DNA of 64,000 nucleotides. Source: Paenibacillus abyssi (GTDB taxonomy: Bacteria; Bacillota; Bacilli; Paenibacillales; Paenibacillaceae). The stretch lies in NCBI RefSeq assembly GCF_014640295.1, contig NZ_BMGR01000002.1, forward strand, positions 62,001-126,000, in the 5' to 3' direction. The notes under the pieces were generated by a model. The model was not told the DNA's origin and searched no databases. It was given only the letters and a program-made list of their open reading frames with translations. A program made the translations under genes and the position numbers. Of this stretch, positions 45,231 to 53,718 are shown piece after piece; position 1 is the first letter of the stretch, and each line of letters begins with the position of its first letter.

Positions 45231-45260
45231 CATTTATCGTCATTTATCGCTATTTATCGC
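45231..45260. repeat. Three tandem 10-base repeats
   Basis: CATTTATCGT, CATTTATCGC, TATTTATCGC in direct succession; on the minus strand GCGATAAATA-type units just after the 19-codon frame. Confidence 0.85.
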
Positions 45261-45313
45261 CTTCTGATCCCATCCCACAAATTAATTATCCATTTAATGT
45301 TATTATGCTTCAT
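45254..45313 (-). CDS. Possible 19-residue peptide gene
   Basis: A minus-strand ATG preceded by AGGAGG at seven bases, encoding MKHNNIKWIINLWDGIRRR and a TAA stop. The peptide is basic and amphipathic. It is followed by the 10-base repeats and a run of ten T. A weak TTTCCA-N18-TATTAA lies upstream. It could be a real small peptide, a leader peptide or chance. Confidence 0.3.
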   Translation of the reverse strand: MKHNNIKWIINLWDGIRRR

Positions 45314-45385
45314 TAATTTTCCTCCTGCGCCGTTAATACAATCTAGAACGTTAAATTGGAAATATTAGTGGGAGGATACGAACAT

Positions 45386-47566
45386 ATGACAAATGACTCA
45401 TCTTTACAACGGAAGGCGATCCGCAAGTGGCTTGCTGCATCACTGGCGCTTCTGCTCCTGTTATCGGCTTTTCCTGTCCATTCCAGTGCAGCGGAAGAAA
45501 CCGTGACCGGAATTGCTTATGATACCGTCCCCTCACCGTTCAAGCTTTTTGTCGCAGACGACCCTTATTCCTTGAAGGTGCTGGCAACCATTAGCGGAGC
45601 AGCCTCCACAAAGGATGTAACTCTTGATGCTGCTTGGACGTCTTCTAATTCTCAGATCATCAAGGTTGAAAAAGGTACGATTAGCGCCGTTGCAGGCGGA
45701 ACGGCAGTCATTTCGGCCAAATACAAAGGTTTTACGGTGAGTACTACGATAACATCTGAATATTTATATGATAAGGTAACCCTCTACGAGAACAATTCAA
45801 TCACAGCAGCACCGAATAAATTAGATCTCATACTTGGCAGTGCGCTGCTGTTCGACCTGGTCGCTTCCAAAGGAACAACAGATACGAACGTTACCTCCAG
45901 CGCGACATGGAGCACGTCCAATTCATCCGTAGCTTCCGTCGATAACGGCATCGTAACGCCTATAGCCGCCGGCACAGCTAAAATAACAGGCTCATATAAA
46001 GGACGGTCAAGCTCTATTACGATCAATGTATCTTCCCCTTATACATCGATCACGATTACACCGTCCGTGCTGCTTGAAATGAAATTAGGCGACGCGGAAA
46101 GACAGTTAACCGCAACGGCCATCAGCACAACGGAAACACCGCTCGATATTACGGATGAAGCCGAGTGGAAAAGCGGCAATCCGTTAGTCGTCAAGATTGT
46201 GAACGGTACAGTCGAAGCCGTCGGATCAGGTACAACAACGATTCAAGCTTCGTATCTGGGTACATCGGAGTCCATCACGGTCGTCGTACGTCTTCCGTAT
46301 CAAGCGATGTTACTGGATCATGACAAGGATCTGCATATGCAATTGCAGGATGATCCTTTTCAGATTACAGCCTCTGTGTATGACAACAATCCGGACGAGC
46401 CTACGCTTGTAACCGGGCTGGCGGGATGGACTTCATCCAACCCTTATGTCGCAACCGTGATCAACGGGTTTGTCATCCCCAAAGCAGCCGGGACGACTAA
46501 AATTACCGCAGCCTATAAAGGCTTGAAAAGCGAGATTTCATTGACTGTCTATCCGGCGTTCACCAAGGTTGCCCTCGATAAAGAAACAGCAATCGGCTTT
46601 GTCGGAAACAGCGAATCATTGCCCGCTGTAACCGGCACGGCAATCGGCGAGAAAACACAAGACGTATCCAAGCTGGCACAGTGGACCAGCAGTGATGATA
46701 CGGTTGCCTCCATCGAAGATGGCAGATGGGTGGCCAAACAGCCCGGCAAAGCCGTGCTTACAGCTGCCGTAGGCAATAAACAGGATAGCTTTGAAGTGAG
46801 CGTCCATGATAAACCGTTGGTTTTGCTGTCCGAGGTTGATTATTTGAGCATCATTGCCGGCAAGGAAGCCGATCTGCCTGTGATCACCGTCGTTTACGAA
46901 AATGGCGAGGAAGAAGACATCACCTCCAAAGTGACATGGAAAACCTCTTCTCCCAACCTTTTGGTAAAAGGCAACAAAGTGAAGGGCTTAGTGACGTCTC
47001 GCGTAAATCTGACGGCAACCTATTTAAATAAATCCGTTGTGGTGCGCGTAACCATCGAAGATGAGATTAAGGATCTTGCCGTAATGCCTTCATCCATTGA
47101 ACTCAATCCGGGCCGTTCAAAATCGATCAAGGTTTTAGGTACCTACAAGAACGGCAAAACCGTATCACTGGGCAGCAAGATGAACTGGACCGTCGAATCA
47201 GACAGCATTGCTTCAGTGAACGGCAGCTCTGTTAAAGCAATTAAGGAAGGCAAGACAAAGCTGATCGGCACGTACCAGGAACATACCGTGGAAATTCCAA
47301 TTACCGTGAAACTTAAACTTCAAAAGTTAAAACTGTCTTCCACATCGCTTAAGCTTGGCGTCGAAGGGAAGGAATCCATAACCCTTACTGCAGAGTATGA
47401 CGGCGGAAAAACAATCCAGGTGACGTCCGCCGCGGTTTGGTCCACCTCCAACAGCAAGGTTGTCTCGGTAACCGATGGCACAATCACTGCACTAACTAAA
47501 GGAACTGCAACGGTGAAGGCGAGCTACGAAGGGAAAACCATCAGTTTAAGAATAACGGTGAAGTAA
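45386..47566 (+). CDS. Secreted protein with eight Ig-like (BID_2/Big_2) repeats
   Basis: A 726-residue exported protein, the only plus-strand gene of the window. The signal peptide is KWLAASLALLLLLSAFPVHSSAAE. About eight units of 75-95 residues follow, each with W-T-S-S-N ... V-A-x-V-x-x-G-x-V ... A-G-T-A-x-I-x-A-x-Y-x-G, for example WSTSNSSVASVDNGIVTPIAAG and WSTSNSKVVSVTDGTITALTKG. No SLH, LPXTG or enzymatic domain is present. Such bacterial Ig-like arrays are usually cell-surface stalks or adhesive modules; the role here is not known. The ATG at 45386 follows GGGAGG. Confidence 0.88.
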   Translation: MTNDSSLQRKAIRKWLAASLALLLLLSAFPVHSSAAEETVTGIAYDTVPSPFKLFVADDPYSLKVLATISGAASTKDVTLDAAWTSSNSQIIKVEKGTISAVAGGTAVISAKYKGFTVSTTITSEYLYDKVTLYENNSITAAPNKLDLILGSALLFDLVASKGTTDTNVTSSATWSTSNSSVASVDNGIVTPIAAGTAKITGSYKGRSSSITINVSSPYTSITITPSVLLEMKLGDAERQLTATAISTTETPLDITDEAEWKSGNPLVVKIVNGTVEAVGSGTTTIQASYLGTSESITVVVRLPYQAMLLDHDKDLHMQLQDDPFQITASVYDNNPDEPTLVTGLAGWTSSNPYVATVINGFVIPKAAGTTKITAAYKGLKSEISLTVYPAFTKVALDKETAIGFVGNSESLPAVTGTAIGEKTQDVSKLAQWTSSDDTVASIEDGRWVAKQPGKAVLTAAVGNKQDSFEVSVHDKPLVLLSEVDYLSIIAGKEADLPVITVVYENGEEEDITSKVTWKTSSPNLLVKGNKVKGLVTSRVNLTATYLNKSVVVRVTIEDEIKDLAVMPSSIELNPGRSKSIKVLGTYKNGKTVSLGSKMNWTVESDSIASVNGSSVKAIKEGKTKLIGTYQEHTVEIPITVKLKLQKLKLSSTSLKLGVEGKESITLTAEYDGGKTIQVTSAAVWSTSNSKVVSVTDGTITALTKGTATVKASYEGKTISLRITVK

Positions 47567-47581
47567 ATAGAAGATCGATTT

Positions 47582-47628
47582 AAAAAAGAGGTGCCCTATA
47601 AGCGGATTGACTGCTTATAGGGCACCTC
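47582..47628. terminator. Bidirectional terminator between the Ig-repeat gene and epuA-like gene
   Basis: A 16-bp perfect stem GAGGTGCCCTATAAGC and its complement with a nine-base loop. The minus strand is followed by TTTTTTA, the plus strand by CTGTCTCTTT. It separates two convergent genes. Confidence 0.9.
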
Positions 47629-47712
47629 CTGTCTCTTTAGGCAATAAAATAACGCTCACAGCAATCTACAGTACAATGACCGTAAATCTTGTAAGCGTTA
47701 GTGCTTGCTCGT
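47629..47712. other. Intergenic stretch between the terminator and the EpuA-like gene
   Basis: 84 bases with no recognisable signal beyond the shared terminator to its left. Confidence 0.5.
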
Positions 47713-48018
47713 CTATGAATCTGAAAAAACAAGATCGTACATATGCCTCCACGTGTCCCATCTGAACACATCGTCTCCTGAACCGTTGCCAATAAATACG
47801 TACCCGGCATATAATCCTCCGATTAAAGCAAGAATCAACAGCAGAGGTACAATGCTCTTGCGCAAAAACCACAGAAAAACCCGCGCCGCTTTTGAACGCT
47901 GCTGCTTTGACCCGGCTTCTTGCTCCGATGCTGCACCTTCTGTACGCTGTGGTTGTTCTTGTTCAATTCGCTTTGTCTCCAAACCGGTACTTCGTTGTTG
48001 TCTCTCTTGATTTTCCAT
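47713..48018 (-). CDS. EpuA-like small membrane protein
   Basis: A 101-residue protein. A charged, Gln/Glu-rich N-terminus of about 50 residues is followed by one membrane segment (SIVPLLLILALIGGLYAGYVFIG) and the conserved ending GDDVFRWDTWRHMYDLVF. This ending marks the EpuA family (often labelled DNA-directed RNA polymerase subunit beta), which commonly follows flhO-flhP in Bacillales. The function is not established. It follows flhP by 25 bases. Confidence 0.85.
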   Translation of the reverse strand: MENQERQQRSTGLETKRIEQEQPQRTEGAASEQEAGSKQQRSKAARVFLWFLRKSIVPLLLILALIGGLYAGYVFIGNGSGDDVFRWDTWRHMYDLVFSDS

Positions 48019-48043
48019 GCTTATTTCAGTCCTTCCAATCTCA

Positions 48044-48877
48044 TCAGCCGCGCAGATTGTTCGCCATACCCATCATCGTATCGCTTGATGTAATCGCCCG
48101 CGCGCTCATTTGATATGCCCTTTGTACGATCATCAGGTCGGACATTTCGTTCGCCAACGTTACATTGGATTGCTCAAGGAAGCCCTGCATCAGCCTGATG
48201 CTGTTCGTATCATCGGGAACGACCGTACGAACCGCTTCCTCGGCATTAAGGCCGTCGGCAATGACAAACAGGTTATCGGCTGTCGCCGTCAGAATGCCTG
48301 GCTTCATGGGCTGTACGAGCTTCACGCGCCCCAAATCGATCGTATCGAAGCCATCCCGGGATACAGCGGTAACTTCCCCTTCCGGGTTAATTCGAACGGA
48401 ATACCCGTCCGGCACCTCGATACGCCCTTCTTCACCGTCAGGCCGCTGTATGATAAGCGGATAACCATCGCCTGTCGTAATAATCGGTACCCCGGCCTGA
48501 TCGAGTGACAGCTGGAACGCACCGTTGCGTGTATAGGATCTAGAACCCGCCTCATCCGTAACTACCTCGAATAAGGCATCTCCTTGAATGGCCAGATCAT
48601 AAGGATTATTCGTCGATTGGATCGGCCCTTGGGATAGATCGGGCTGCACCATAGTCAGCCTGGAGCCCCATCCCTGGTTAAAGCCAAGCGGCGTCAAACG
48701 GACAGGCTGCTGAAACGCTTCGCCCTGCTGTTTCATATTTGTAAGCAAATCTTCGAAGGTCGCTACTTTGCGTTTGTAGCCGACCGTATTCACGTTAGCG
48801 ATGTTATCGGCAAGCAAATCCAGCTTCTGCTGCATACCGCTCATGGAAACCATCGCATTAATCATTGAACTATTCAT
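48044..48877 (-). CDS. flhP: Flagellar basal-body rod/hook protein FlhP
   Basis: A 277-residue FlgG/FlgF-family protein. The rod signature is LDLLADNIANVNTVGYKRKVATF near residue 20, and the C-terminus ends with NEMSDLMIVQRAYQMSARAITSSDTMM, the usual hook-rod ending. GGGGG lies before the ATG. In Bacillus, FlhO and FlhP form the distal rod; both are placed after mbl as here. Confidence 0.9.
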   Translation of the reverse strand: MNSSMINAMVSMSGMQQKLDLLADNIANVNTVGYKRKVATFEDLLTNMKQQGEAFQQPVRLTPLGFNQGWGSRLTMVQPDLSQGPIQSTNNPYDLAIQGDALFEVVTDEAGSRSYTRNGAFQLSLDQAGVPIITTGDGYPLIIQRPDGEEGRIEVPDGYSVRINPEGEVTAVSRDGFDTIDLGRVKLVQPMKPGILTATADNLFVIADGLNAEEAVRTVVPDDTNSIRLMQGFLEQSNVTLANEMSDLMIVQRAYQMSARAITSSDTMMGMANNLRG

Positions 48878-48888
48878 GTCGGTACCCC

Positions 48889-49755
48889 CTAAATTCTGCC
48901 TACCTCGTTAACTGCCTTCTCTAAGCTTCGGTCATAAAACTGGACGACCTTCTGATTGGTTTCATATGCGCGAAGCGCAGCCATGATATCAACCATGGAC
49001 TGTGCGGAATCGACATTCGACCGCTCGATATACCCTTGACGCACCTCGTAACGATCCGTTTCATTCGCTGGGCGAACCAAGTTCTGGTCCCCCATTAACC
49101 TGAATTTGCTATTTCCTTCACGAATCAGTTGATTCGGGTTCTCCACTCGGGAAACCAACAGCTGTTCTCCGGTATCATCGCCGCTCAACCGGTCAATGAA
49201 TCGCTGATCTCCCGTCAATGTCAGCTGATCAATCGAAATATCCGATCCGAATTGAATCGGCTCGTTATTACTTCCAAGCACATAAGAACCATCGCCGCTG
49301 ACAAGAAAGCCTTCGTCATTTAAAGTGAATTTTCCGTCCCGCGTGTACCGGGTTTCGCCATCACGGTCTAACAGCGTAAAGAACATTTGCGGCTGAAAGG
49401 TCACTTCTCCATTGGGCGCGATGTATTTCCCGGAGGCATCAAACGTCATTCCGGGCACCGCTATATCAGACATAATCGCAAAGTCTGAAGAACGGCTCGT
49501 CTCCGCCAAATCCCCTTGAAGATGAATCGATAGGCTTTCCTCCGCAAACACCCCGGTATTCACGATGCCGAGCTTTTTCGATTTCTCGTTTTCGATGCCG
49601 GTTAGCGAAATCAGCATATCCGGAAACGAGCGCGAGACCGCATTAACCTGCTTAAAACCCGGCGTATTCATATTGGAAATATTATTCGTTACCGTATCGT
49701 GGCGGCGCTGCTGCGTTACCATGCCCGCCGCTGCCGTATATAATCCTCTTAACAT
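48889..49755 (-). CDS. flhO: Flagellar basal-body rod protein FlhO
   Basis: A 288-residue protein of the same family, with MLRGLYTAAAGMVTQQRRHD at the start, TNNISNMNTPGFKQVNAVSRS, and a C-terminus VDSAQSMVDIMAALRAYETNQKVVQ. I chose the ATG at 49755 with GGGAGG at eight bases; a longer frame adds 16 residues without family similarity. A sigma-D-like -10 lies upstream. Confidence 0.92.
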   Translation of the reverse strand: MLRGLYTAAAGMVTQQRRHDTVTNNISNMNTPGFKQVNAVSRSFPDMLISLTGIENEKSKKLGIVNTGVFAEESLSIHLQGDLAETSRSSDFAIMSDIAVPGMTFDASGKYIAPNGEVTFQPQMFFTLLDRDGETRYTRDGKFTLNDEGFLVSGDGSYVLGSNNEPIQFGSDISIDQLTLTGDQRFIDRLSGDDTGEQLLVSRVENPNQLIREGNSKFRLMGDQNLVRPANETDRYEVRQGYIERSNVDSAQSMVDIMAALRAYETNQKVVQFYDRSLEKAVNEVGRI

Positions 49756-49839
49756 GGAGCTGCCTCCCTCAAGCTTGTCCAATCCATCATCAAGCACTTT
49801 CATACGGCTTGATAGCGATCGATATATTGTCTATCTTAT

Positions 49840-49865
49840 TTATCGGCCGGTTGGAATCTTCTTGT
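49840..49865 (-). promoter_or_regulatory. Candidate sigma-D promoter of flhO-flhP
   Basis: On the minus strand ACAA-N14-GCCGATAA: seven of eight in the -10, weak -35. In B. subtilis flhO-flhP are sigma-D dependent, which supports the reading. Confidence 0.5.
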
Positions 49866-49931
49866 GATAGCTTGTCCGTTTGTTATCGCATAAACTTTTT
49901 TCTAAGTTTTTGAAGGGATGGATCAATCAGA

Positions 49932-50930
49932 TTAGCCCAGCTTCTTGGCCACCTTGTCAAGGTTGTCCAGCATAATTCCAGTCCCTTTCACTACACAATG
50001 CATCGGATCATCCGCGATTAACACCGGAACCTTCAATTCTTCCGCAAGCAGCGCGTCCAGTCCGCCCAGCAGCGCGCCCCCGCCAGTCAGAATGACGCCG
50101 CGATCGATAATATCCGCCGACAGCTCCGGCGGCGTACGCTCCAGCACCGACTTGGCCGCGGATACAATGGATGATACAGAATCCCACAACGCTTCGCGCA
50201 CTTCCTCGGAATGAATGGTTATCGTAAGCGGCAATCCAGTCACCATGTCACGGCCGCGGATGTCCATCTCTTCCTTGCGTCCGTCATCATATACGGTTCC
50301 AATTTTGATCTTGATATCCTCGCTTGTGCGCTCACCGATCAACAATTTGTATTTGTTTTTAATGTATTTCATAATCGCTGCGTCGAACTTGTCCCCTGCC
50401 ACTTTAATAGAAGAGGCGGTAACAACGTCGCCCATAGACAGGACAGCAACATCCGTCGTTCCTCCGCCAATGTCTACAACCATGTTGCCGCTGGGCTGGA
50501 AGATGTCCATTCCAGCCCCAATCGCAGCCGCTTTCGGTTCCTCTTCCATAAACACTTCACGGGCGCCGCTGCGCTCCGCTGCTTCGCGGATTGCCTTCTG
50601 CTCCACAGAAGTGATGTTTGTTGGAGCGCAGATCAGAATCCTCGGACGGCTGTACCATGTCCTGCCGCCAACTCGATCAATAAACGCTTTAAGCATAATT
50701 TCCGTTATTTCGAAGTCGGCGATGACACCATCCTTCAATGGACGGATGGCTATGATGTTGCCTGGCGTACGCCCGACCATTCGATGAGCTTCTTCACCGA
50801 CAGCCAGCACACGTTTTGTATCGTTCTCGATCGCAACGACCGATGGCTCATCCAGAACAACACCCCTGCCTTTCACATGAATAGATACATTGGCCGTACC
50901 GAGGTCAATTCCGATATCCTTGCTCAACAT
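49932..50930 (-). CDS. mbl: MreB-like actin homologue Mbl
   Basis: A 332-residue cytoskeletal ATPase that guides cell-wall synthesis along the sidewall. The actin-type motifs are present: IGIDLGTANVSIHVKG, MVVDIGGGTTDVAVLSMG, IKVAGDKFDAAI and GVILTGGGALLGGL. Close to B. subtilis Mbl, including PELSADIIDRG, and the gene order spoIIID-mbl-flhO-flhP is the same. The ATG at 50930 follows GGGGG; a GTG six codons upstream is less likely. Confidence 0.94.
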   Translation of the reverse strand: MLSKDIGIDLGTANVSIHVKGRGVVLDEPSVVAIENDTKRVLAVGEEAHRMVGRTPGNIIAIRPLKDGVIADFEITEIMLKAFIDRVGGRTWYSRPRILICAPTNITSVEQKAIREAAERSGAREVFMEEEPKAAAIGAGMDIFQPSGNMVVDIGGGTTDVAVLSMGDVVTASSIKVAGDKFDAAIMKYIKNKYKLLIGERTSEDIKIKIGTVYDDGRKEEMDIRGRDMVTGLPLTITIHSEEVREALWDSVSSIVSAAKSVLERTPPELSADIIDRGVILTGGGALLGGLDALLAEELKVPVLIADDPMHCVVKGTGIMLDNLDKVAKKLG

Positions 50931-51089
50931 AAGGCTTAAGTCCCCCACAACAAAATAGTATTCAAATCTAATAAATCATCTCGTATGCCCGATATACAGG
51001 CTTAGATCGATCACAACTCATGTTTAACCAAGTCTAGATCTTTATTCGCTATTTACATCGAAAATCCTCTATTTTTGTAGAAAATAATG

Positions 51090-51377
51090 TTACGTTTTTC
51101 CTGCAGTTAATACTTCCCGCTTCTTTCCTGTTGTTTTCTTGTATTTAATCTTCGTTGCCTCTCCTCCCCTCAAATGCCGGATCGATTTGTGGTATTCGAG
51201 AATGTGCTTTACCTGATCCGCCAGGTCGGGATTGATTTCCGGCAGCCGTTCGGTTAGGTCCTTATGCACTGTGCTTTTGGAAACACCAAATTCTTTGGCG
51301 ATCGTCCGTACCGTATTCTTGGTTTCCACGATACAGCGGCCGATTTTTATCGTTCGTTCTTTGATGTAATCGTGCAC
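51090..51377 (-). CDS. spoIIID: Sporulation transcriptional regulator SpoIIID
   Basis: A 95-residue helix-turn-helix DNA-binding protein that acts in the mother cell. MHDYIKERTIKIGRCIVETK and AKEFGVSKSTVHKDLTERLP (the HTH) are nearly identical to B. subtilis SpoIIID, followed by IRHLRGGEATKIKYK. The start is GTG at 51377 with GGGAGG at seven bases. A sigma-E-like promoter lies at 51411-51438. Confidence 0.97.
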   Translation of the reverse strand: MHDYIKERTIKIGRCIVETKNTVRTIAKEFGVSKSTVHKDLTERLPEINPDLADQVKHILEYHKSIRHLRGGEATKIKYKKTTGKKREVLTAGKT

Positions 51378-51410
51378 GTTCCCGCCTCCCTACTCGAGAT
51401 AGTTTGGTAC

Positions 51411-51438
51411 ATTATATGAGTGGAGTGGGTAGATATTC
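51411..51438 (-). promoter_or_regulatory. Candidate sigma-E promoter of spoIIID
   Basis: On the minus strand GAATATC-N13-CATATAAT, near the sigma-E consensus (kmATAww-N14/15-cATAcahT) though one base tight. spoIIID is a known sigma-E gene in Bacillus. Confidence 0.5.
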
Positions 51439-51512
51439 TTTGTTGCCAGGCATGACAAGCCTAATTCGTACAATTATTTTCAAAAAATCGCCATTCTAAT
51501 CCTTATCAACAT

Positions 51513-51538
51513 AAAAAGGCAGGGTTTCCCCTGCCTTT
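51513..51538 (-). terminator. Intrinsic terminator of spoIIQ
   Basis: AAAGGCAGGG/CCCTGCCTTT stem with a four-base loop, followed on the minus strand by TTTTTATG. Confidence 0.9.
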
Positions 51539-51543
51539 AGTCC

Positions 51544-52290
51544 TTACTCTTCCATTAACTCCGGAAGCAATTCATTCGGGTTGATGACCTTACCGGCATG
51601 GCGCGCTTCAAAATGTAAATGTACGCCAAGATCCTTCTCAAGCTCGCTGCGTCCCGCTTTGGCAATTAATGTGCCTTGCTTCACTTCATCTCCGGTTTTC
51701 ACTAGAACGTCGCTCAGGCTTTGATAGATCGTTACCAGATCGTTCTCATGCGTAATTTCCACGACATAACCGTTGGTTGGATGCTGTTCGACATGACTCA
51801 CTTTACCGCTCAATGCCGCAATAACATCGAAGGGTTGATCATCGGCTCTCACCAGGTCAATTCCCATATGCGGTGTAAATGTGTTGCCGGATTGTACCAT
51901 AGCAGCTTGACGCTCTTCGCTGGATGCTTGCGCATCATAGAATGGCATCACGACTTCAAGCTCACTGCGATTCAGAACTGGCCACTGCATCTGTTCATCT
52001 CCGGTAATGACTTCCAACGTTTCTTCATCCGGATCGGTTACCGCAATCTCGTCCCCTTCGATGACTTCAGTAAGTTCGCTAGTCTCTGTTGCTGTCTCCT
52101 GCTGCTGCGTCCCCTGATAGACCCACATTAAGGTTACGATAATTGCTGCCGCGGCCATGAACACTGCCGGCGATACCCATTTCTTCGACAGCAGTCTCTT
52201 CCATGAAGAAGCCTTAACGTCAGCTCTTCCTCCCGGAACCGATTTGGGAGATTCTTCATGCTTTTGTTTAGATTTGTTATCTTCATTCAT
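51544..52290 (-). CDS. spoIIQ: Stage II sporulation protein Q, M23/LytM-type
   Basis: A 248-residue forespore membrane protein. A membrane segment (VSPAVFMAAAAIIVTLMWVY, residues 39-58) is followed by an extracellular LytM domain. The zinc ligands appear intact: HMGID and the later HLHFE, whereas B. subtilis SpoIIQ has lost one ligand and is catalytically dead. It pairs with SpoIIIAH during engulfment. It is preceded by spoIID, as usual. The ATG at 52290 follows AGGTGA. Confidence 0.92.
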   Translation of the reverse strand: MNEDNKSKQKHEESPKSVPGGRADVKASSWKRLLSKKWVSPAVFMAAAAIIVTLMWVYQGTQQQETATETSELTEVIEGDEIAVTDPDEETLEVITGDEQMQWPVLNRSELEVVMPFYDAQASSEERQAAMVQSGNTFTPHMGIDLVRADDQPFDVIAALSGKVSHVEQHPTNGYVVEITHENDLVTIYQSLSDVLVKTGDEVKQGTLIAKAGRSELEKDLGVHLHFEARHAGKVINPNELLPELMEE

Positions 52291-52373
52291 TCTCCATCAC
52301 CTCACTAGCTATTGTTGCCAGAACCATATCTTTTATACGTGAGGTGATTGCTATTTTTTCAGATTGCAACCTT

Positions 52374-53444
52374 TTATATCGAATCAGGTAACTTCGAAGC
52401 TTGTTCCACCTTGGTTCCTGTATAGTAGTGTTTCAGAATCTGCTCGGCGTTTTTACCAGTTTTCGCCATGCCGTTGGCCCCCCATTGGCTCATCCCGACA
52501 CCATGTCCGTAGCCGTAGGTCGTGAATTCGATATTCCTGCCTTTGACCTGCCAGGTAAACTGGCTGGACGCAAGCCCTAACCGCTCTCGAATTTCCCTGC
52601 CGCTGAACGTCGAGCTGCCGATTGCAATTTCTTGAATCCGTTTGCCGGCTGTTGCCTGCAGCACACGGATCGATTTCTCTGACCCTCTCTTTACGCCAAG
52701 CTTCTTATAGAAATCTCTCAGCCTGATTGATACCGTCTCTTTATATCTCGGGGAGATTGCTTCATCCCAAGGGCTGGCTACGCTTCGTAAATAGGGCAGC
52801 GGCAGCGACCAGTAATCCTCGGAGTTTTCGGTGTACCCGTTGCTTGTCGAGAAAAACGAGGCCTCAATCGGCTCTCCGTTGTATGTAATAATCTGTCCGC
52901 TTGTTTCATCTACCGCTTGATTCAGTTTGCTCAGATTGGCCTCTGACTCGTCTTTCGGCCATCGGCTGAGCAGCTGCTTTAACGGAATGTATACCTGATG
53001 CTGCACCGTATCGGTAACATCCCCTTGCGCCAAGGTTTCCCTAGCCTCCGGATTGGAGAGATGGCGGATAATATAGGTTCTGGCTGCGATCGCCTGCGCC
53101 TTTAACGCCTCAAGCTCAAAATCGACCGGCATTTCCCCGGCGATAACCCCCCGAACATATAATTCCAATGGAATGCGCTCTACACGTTTCTCTTCGGTTA
53201 GATAAACGTTAACTCTCAGCCCGGCCAGAACATTCCGCGGTGGATCGGCAGGTTTCTCTACCGGCTCCGCTGTATTTCTTTCTTGTGGGCCATCAGTATT
53301 TGTTGCTTCCGGCTCAAAATGCACGATAGCTTGACCCACAACAGGCACAGGGGGCTGCTGCCTTGGCTGCGGGAAGAAAACGGCGATAGCGAATAATCCA
53401 AGCCCGAATGCCATCCACCAAAACTTTGATCCTAGTATTTTCAT
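52374..53444 (-). CDS. spoIID: Stage II sporulation protein D
   Basis: A 356-residue lytic transglycosylase that degrades glycan strands during engulfment. A membrane segment lies at residues 8-27 (WWMAFGLGLFAIAVFF). The catalytic region has YVRGVIAGEMPVDFELEALKAQAIAARTY with the conserved glutamate, and TVQHQVY, YTENSEDYW and GYGHGVGMSQWGANGMA follow. AAGGAG is seven bases before the ATG at 53444. A sigma-E-like -10 (CATAGAAT) lies at 53551-53558, but its -35 is poor. Confidence 0.95.
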   Translation of the reverse strand: MKILGSKFWWMAFGLGLFAIAVFFPQPRQQPPVPVVGQAIVHFEPEATNTDGPQERNTAEPVEKPADPPRNVLAGLRVNVYLTEEKRVERIPLELYVRGVIAGEMPVDFELEALKAQAIAARTYIIRHLSNPEARETLAQGDVTDTVQHQVYIPLKQLLSRWPKDESEANLSKLNQAVDETSGQIITYNGEPIEASFFSTSNGYTENSEDYWSLPLPYLRSVASPWDEAISPRYKETVSIRLRDFYKKLGVKRGSEKSIRVLQATAGKRIQEIAIGSSTFSGREIRERLGLASSQFTWQVKGRNIEFTTYGYGHGVGMSQWGANGMAKTGKNAEQILKHYYTGTKVEQASKLPDSI

Positions 53445-53672
53445 TACCGGCTCCTTCCATGAGATTAGGCGACCGCAAAACAGGCCGAGGCAAGACATTA
53501 GAAGGGCTGCGCCTTATCTCGAGCTCACTCTCAGTCGTTATTGATAGTTCATTCTATGAGCCGGATTAATAGGATAGAACCTGCCTGTCTGATCCTCGCA
53601 CCGTCAACTTTCAGCAGTTGCATACCGTGCTGCGTATACAAGTAAATGATCGTTTCTCTGGCCTCATCCAAC

Positions 53673-53700
53673 AAAAAAAAGCCGCCTGCATGAGGCCGCT
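53673..53700 (-). terminator. Intrinsic terminator of murA
   Basis: AGCGGCCT/AGGCGGCT stem (one mismatch) and eight T on the minus strand, 18 bases after the murA stop. Confidence 0.85.
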
Positions 53701-53718
53701 CTTTTCGGTCAATTTTGG

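Larger units (their letters stand above)
44998..45385. other. Intergenic region between fabZ (minus) and the Ig-repeat gene (plus)
   Basis: It holds a strong plus-strand terminator (45108-45159), a TATAAT with poor -35 for fabZ (45185-45213, minus), a run of ten A, three 10-base tandem repeats (45231-45260) and a 19-codon minus-strand frame with a perfect ribosome binding site (45254-45313). Confidence 0.7.

Noticed and set aside
45050-45240. T-box leader or riboswitch before fabZ or the Ig-repeat gene
   Set aside because: A GCGGGTGG-T10 stretch recalls a T-box terminator arm, but no T-box motif (TGGNACCGCG) or specifier stem is found and neither gene is a usual T-box target.
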